Source of the DNA: Aquabacterium olei
GTDB taxonomy: Bacteria > Pseudomonadota > Gammaproteobacteria > Burkholderiales > Burkholderiaceae_C
Reading direction: 5' to 3'
Assembly (NCBI RefSeq): GCF_003100395.1
Contig: NZ_CP029210.1
Location: 3,534,001 to 3,598,000 of the forward strand
Length of the DNA stretch: 64,000 nt
In this document: positions 61,156-64,000 of the stretch, piece after piece
Numbering within the stretch: position 1 is the stretch's first letter
Layout of the letters: every line of letters starts with the position of its first letter
Notes under the pieces: model-generated
What the model saw: the letters and a program-made list of their open reading frames with translations, nothing else
The model's database searches: none
What the model was told of the DNA's origin: nothing
Made by a program: the position numbers and the translations under genes

Positions 61156-62223
61156 ATGAGCGCACGCGGTCCGGTCCGCGTCGAGGACCGCCATGCATTC
61201 GACTGCCTGATCGACGCCCGCTCGCCCGCCGAGTTCGCGCTGGATCACATCCCAGGGGCCATCAACCTGCCGGTGCTGGACGACGAAGAGCGCTGCATCG
61301 TGGGCACGATCTACAAGCAGCAGGGCGCCTTCGAAGCCCGCCGTGTGGGGGGCGCCATGGTGGCCGCCAACCTCGCGAAGCACCTGCGCGAACAGCTGGC
61401 CGACAAACCCGCCAACTGGAAGCCGCTGGTGTACTGCTGGCGCGGCGGCATGCGCAGCGGCTCGATGGTGACCTGGCTGCGCCTGGTGGGCTGGGACGCC
61501 CAGCAACTGGCCGGCGGCTACAAGCGCTGGCGCCACCACGTGCTGGAAGTGCTCGATCGGCAGTGTGCGCAACTGCGCCTGCGTGTGGTGTGCGGCGCCA
61601 CCGGCAGCGCCAAGACGCGCGTGCTGCACGCGATGGCCGCCCAGGGCGCGCAGGTGCTCGACCTGGAGGGCCTGGCCTGCCACAAGGGCTCGCTGCTCGG
61701 CGCCATGCCCGGCCAGCCACAGCCTTCGCAGAAGGCGTTCGACACGCAGCTCGTCGAACACCTCGAACGCCTCGACCTGAGCCGGCCCATCTACGTGGAA
61801 GCCGAAAGCCGCCGCATCGGCCGCATCGCCCTGCCCGCGCCGCTGATCGAGCGCATGCGCGCCAGCCCCTGCATCGAGCTGAGCGTGCCGTTCGAGGCGC
61901 GGCTCGCCTTTCTGCTGCGCGACTACGCCTACCTGGGCGACGACCCGGCGCTGCTCGCGCGCCGGATCGACCCGCTGCGCCCGCTGCTGGGCAACGAAAC
62001 CATCGACCGCTGGCAGAAGTGGGCCCTGGCCGGCGAGCTGCCGCCCCTGTTCGACGAACTGGCCCGCCTGCACTACGACCCGCAGTACGCCCGCTCGCAA
62101 AGCCAGCACTTCCACCGCTGGCCGCAGCGCCAGACGGTGCCGGGTGACACGCTGGACGAGGCGGGCATCGACGCCCTGGCCGCCGCCGTGCTGGCCGTCG
62201 AGGTGAACGACGATGTCCGCTGA
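61156..62223 (+). CDS. mnmH: tRNA 2-selenouridine synthase
   Basis: 355 aa. Rhodanese domain (about 1-125) with the catalytic Cys94 in VYCWRGGMRSGSM, and a P-loop GATGSAKT (147-154) domain that follows. Exchanges sulfur for selenium in 2-thiouridine at the tRNA wobble base using selenophosphate from SelD. Start at 61156; an in-frame frame upstream would overlap selD. The stop overlaps the ABC ATPase gene start by 11 bp. Confidence 0.96.
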   Translation: MSARGPVRVEDRHAFDCLIDARSPAEFALDHIPGAINLPVLDDEERCIVGTIYKQQGAFEARRVGGAMVAANLAKHLREQLADKPANWKPLVYCWRGGMRSGSMVTWLRLVGWDAQQLAGGYKRWRHHVLEVLDRQCAQLRLRVVCGATGSAKTRVLHAMAAQGAQVLDLEGLACHKGSLLGAMPGQPQPSQKAFDTQLVEHLERLDLSRPIYVEAESRRIGRIALPAPLIERMRASPCIELSVPFEARLAFLLRDYAYLGDDPALLARRIDPLRPLLGNETIDRWQKWALAGELPPLFDELARLHYDPQYARSQSQHFHRWPQRQTVPGDTLDEAGIDALAAAVLAVEVNDDVR

Positions 62224-62968
62224 GCTTCAACTGGAGGGCGTCAGCCGCCAGTGGGGCGGCAAGCCTGTGCTGCGCGACATCAGCCTGCGCGTGCAGCCCG
62301 GTGAGCGCATCGCCCTGATCGGCCCCAGCGGCGCCGGCAAGTCCACCTTGATCCGCCTGATGGCCGGCGCGCTGCGCGCCACGGCGGGCCACGTGCGGGT
62401 GGACGGCGTGGCGCTCGACGCGATGGGCTGGCGCGCGCTGCAGCGCCACCGCGCCCGCTGCCGCATCGTCGAGCAGCAGAACCTGCTGGTGCCGCAGGCG
62501 ACGGTGCACCGCAATGTGGTGGCCGGGCTGCTGCCGCACTGGCCGTGGTGGCGCACGCTGGCCGCGGCCCTGTGGCCGCTGGAATCGGCGCGCGTGGCCA
62601 CGCTGCTGCAGTCGCTCGACATGGGGGGGCACCAGTGGGCCCCGGCCAGCGCACTCAGTGGCGGGCAGATGCAGCGCGTGGCCATTGCCCGCGCCCTGAT
62701 CGCCGAGCCCGACATCCTGCTGGCCGACGAGCCCACCGCCTCGCTCGACCCGCACACGGCCAAGGCCGTCACGCGGCTCATCACCGAACAGGCCCGCCAG
62801 CGCGGCATGACGCTGGTGTTCTGCACGCACTGGTTCGACATCGCACGGCGCGACTGCACCCGGGTCATCGGCCTGCGCCGCGGCGACATCCTGTTCGACT
62901 GCGCCCCCGAGGATGCCACCGAGGCCCGCCTGGAACAGCTCTATGCCGGCAGTGACGAGCGTCTCTGA
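62213..62968 (+). CDS. ABC transporter ATP-binding protein (PhnC-like)
   Basis: 251 aa. Walker A GPSGAGKST (37-45), signature LSGGQMQRVAIARAL (about 147-161), Walker B ILLADEPTASLD, H-loop FCTHWFD. Best resemblance is to phosphonate-type (PhnC) ATPases. It overlaps mnmH by 11 bp at its start and overlaps the permease gene by 26 bp at its end, so all three should be one transcript and are likely coupled in translation. Confidence 0.88.
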   Translation: MSAELQLEGVSRQWGGKPVLRDISLRVQPGERIALIGPSGAGKSTLIRLMAGALRATAGHVRVDGVALDAMGWRALQRHRARCRIVEQQNLLVPQATVHRNVVAGLLPHWPWWRTLAAALWPLESARVATLLQSLDMGGHQWAPASALSGGQMQRVAIARALIAEPDILLADEPTASLDPHTAKAVTRLITEQARQRGMTLVFCTHWFDIARRDCTRVIGLRRGDILFDCAPEDATEARLEQLYAGSDERL

Positions 62969-64000
62969 CGCGCGGCGCCAAGCCAGGTGGCGCTTTGCGG
63001 GGTGGCTGGCGATCGCGCTCTCGGGCCTGCTGTGCCTGTCGCTGACCGGCGCCGACCTGCGCCGCCTGCTCGACGCCGACGGGCTGCGCAATGCCGGCGA
63101 GATCCTGTCGGGCTTTGCGCACCCAGACCTGTCGGCCGACTTCCTGGCCCGCGTGCTCGACCTCTCGGTCGAAAGCCTGCTGATCGGCATCCTAGGCACG
63201 GTACTGGCCGCGCTGCTGGGCACGGTGCTGGCCTTCTTTGCCACGCGCGTGCCCGAGCTGGACGACCCGCCGCGTGGCCCGCCCGCCTGGGCGCGCACGG
63301 GGCTGGCGGCCACTCGCAGCGCCGCGCGCGTGCTGCTGGGCGTGGGCCGCTCGGTGCCCGAGATCGTGTGGGCCTACCTGTTTGTGCAGCTGCTGGGCCT
63401 GGGCCCGGGCGCGGCGGTGCTGGCCATCGGCCTGACGGTGGGCGGCAACATCGGCAAGCTGTTTGCCGAACTGGCCGAAGCCGTGGACCCGCGCCCGGTT
63501 CAGGCCCTGCGGGCCGCCGGCGCCTCGCGCTGGGCGCTGTTCCTGCACGCCGTGCTGCCCCAGGTGGGCCGGCAGTGGACGGGCTACGCGCTGTTCTGCC
63601 TGGAGTGCAACATCCGCATCGGCACCATCCTGGGCGTGGTGGGCGCGGGTGGCCTGGGCAGCGAGATCGCGCTGAGTCTGCGCTACTTCCAGTACGACAA
63701 GCTGGCCACGACGCTGCTCGCCGTGCTGGCCTTCGTGGTCGCGCTCGAGCTGCTGAGCAACCGCCTGCGCCGCGCCGCCATCGGCTGGACGCTGGGCCTG
63801 AGCGCCGCCGGCACGCTGTGGGCCTGGGTGCGGCTCGACGTGCCGTGGGCCGACCTGTTCTCGGGCGCCGGCCTGGCGCTCATGCCGCGCATGGACACGC
63901 TGGCAATCGACCTGGCCTTTCTGAAGACCGCCGCGGGCCAGATTGGCGACACGCTGCTGATGGCCTGGGTGGCCACGCTGCTGTCGGCCGCGCTGGCCTT
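62943..64000 (+). CDS. PhnE-like ABC permease, possibly double-length (partial at right edge)
   Basis: Open from the ATG at 62943 to the window end (at least 352 aa, no stop). It reads MPAVTSVSDARRQARWRFAG..., with membrane segments and the EAA-type coupling loop EAVDPRPVQALRAAGASRW (about 180-198). Near the right edge a second permease-like start appears (LAIDLAFLKTAAGQIGDTLL), like the two-domain PhnE fusions. The substrate-binding protein, if any, lies outside the window. The coupling to mnmH suggests selenium or a related oxyanion as cargo, but this is only inferred. Confidence 0.85.
   Translation, partial: MPAVTSVSDARRQARWRFAGWLAIALSGLLCLSLTGADLRRLLDADGLRNAGEILSGFAHPDLSADFLARVLDLSVESLLIGILGTVLAALLGTVLAFFATRVPELDDPPRGPPAWARTGLAATRSAARVLLGVGRSVPEIVWAYLFVQLLGLGPGAAVLAIGLTVGGNIGKLFAELAEAVDPRPVQALRAAGASRWALFLHAVLPQVGRQWTGYALFCLECNIRIGTILGVVGAGGLGSEIALSLRYFQYDKLATTLLAVLAFVVALELLSNRLRRAAIGWTLGLSAAGTLWAWVRLDVPWADLFSGAGLALMPRMDTLAIDLAFLKTAAGQIGDTLLMAWVATLLSAALA

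Overview
The window is GC-rich DNA that looks chromosomal and is most like a betaproteobacterium of the order Burkholderiales (Aquabacterium/Leptothrix/Rhizobacter/Ideonella-type lineages). The signs are an atpIBEFHAGDC operon, gatCAB divergent from mreBCD, a Coq7-type ubiquinone hydroxylase, a PEP-CTERM protein, and a PETase-like hydrolase of the kind known from this group. This placement is inferred from gene content and resemblance; no tree was built. I found no tRNA, rRNA, CRISPR array, insertion sequence or prophage.

Layout. 0.06-3.9 kb: type II secretion pseudopilin genes gspGHIJK with gspC divergent. 3.9-5.5 kb: ilvA. 5.6-13.2 kb: the complete ATP synthase operon on the minus strand, with a promoter before atpI and a terminator after atpC. 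13.4-18.5 kb: an unusual group of two related GNAT-like proteins around a GH3-family adenylating enzyme, facing a condensation-type acyltransferase. 18.6-25.7 kb: hemE, rlpA, a decarboxylase-hydrolase fusion, rep, an OsmC protein and coq7. 25.8-36.4 kb: the rod-shape genes mreB-mreC-mreD and mrdA-rodA, split by a two-partner secretion pair and a PEP-CTERM protein. 36.8-40.1 kb: gatCAB. 40.2-47.4 kb: a split-barrel/GAF protein pair, a hemerythrin-like protein, pyrE, xth, a small RNA-binding protein and a SulP transporter.

47.5-58.3 kb is the most distinctive stretch. It is dense in enzymes acting on hydrophobic substrates: a flavin monooxygenase, an AlkB-type hydroxylase with a XylA-like fused ferredoxin-reductase, an AraC regulator, a hotdog thioesterase, a secreted DUF1264 (oil-body-associated) protein, a PETase/cutinase-like secreted hydrolase co-transcribed with a shortened lipase-foldase homologue, a second AraC regulator, and an outer-membrane phospholipase A. 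Together they suggest use of oils, alkanes or polyesters. The gsp genes at the left edge belong to the machinery that usually exports such hydrolases.

58.4-64 kb carries a thioredoxin-reductase-like enzyme with a DJ-1/PfpI protein, then selenium genes: selD divergent from mnmH/selU. mnmH overlaps a phosphonate-type ABC ATPase gene, which overlaps a permease gene running off the right edge. The overlaps suggest a selenium-linked transporter.

Best candidates for something undescribed: the PETase-like hydrolase with a foldase homologue lacking the usual signature; the GNAT-GH3-GNAT-acyltransferase cluster; the mnmH-linked ABC transporter; and the secretion pair lying inside the cell-shape locus.
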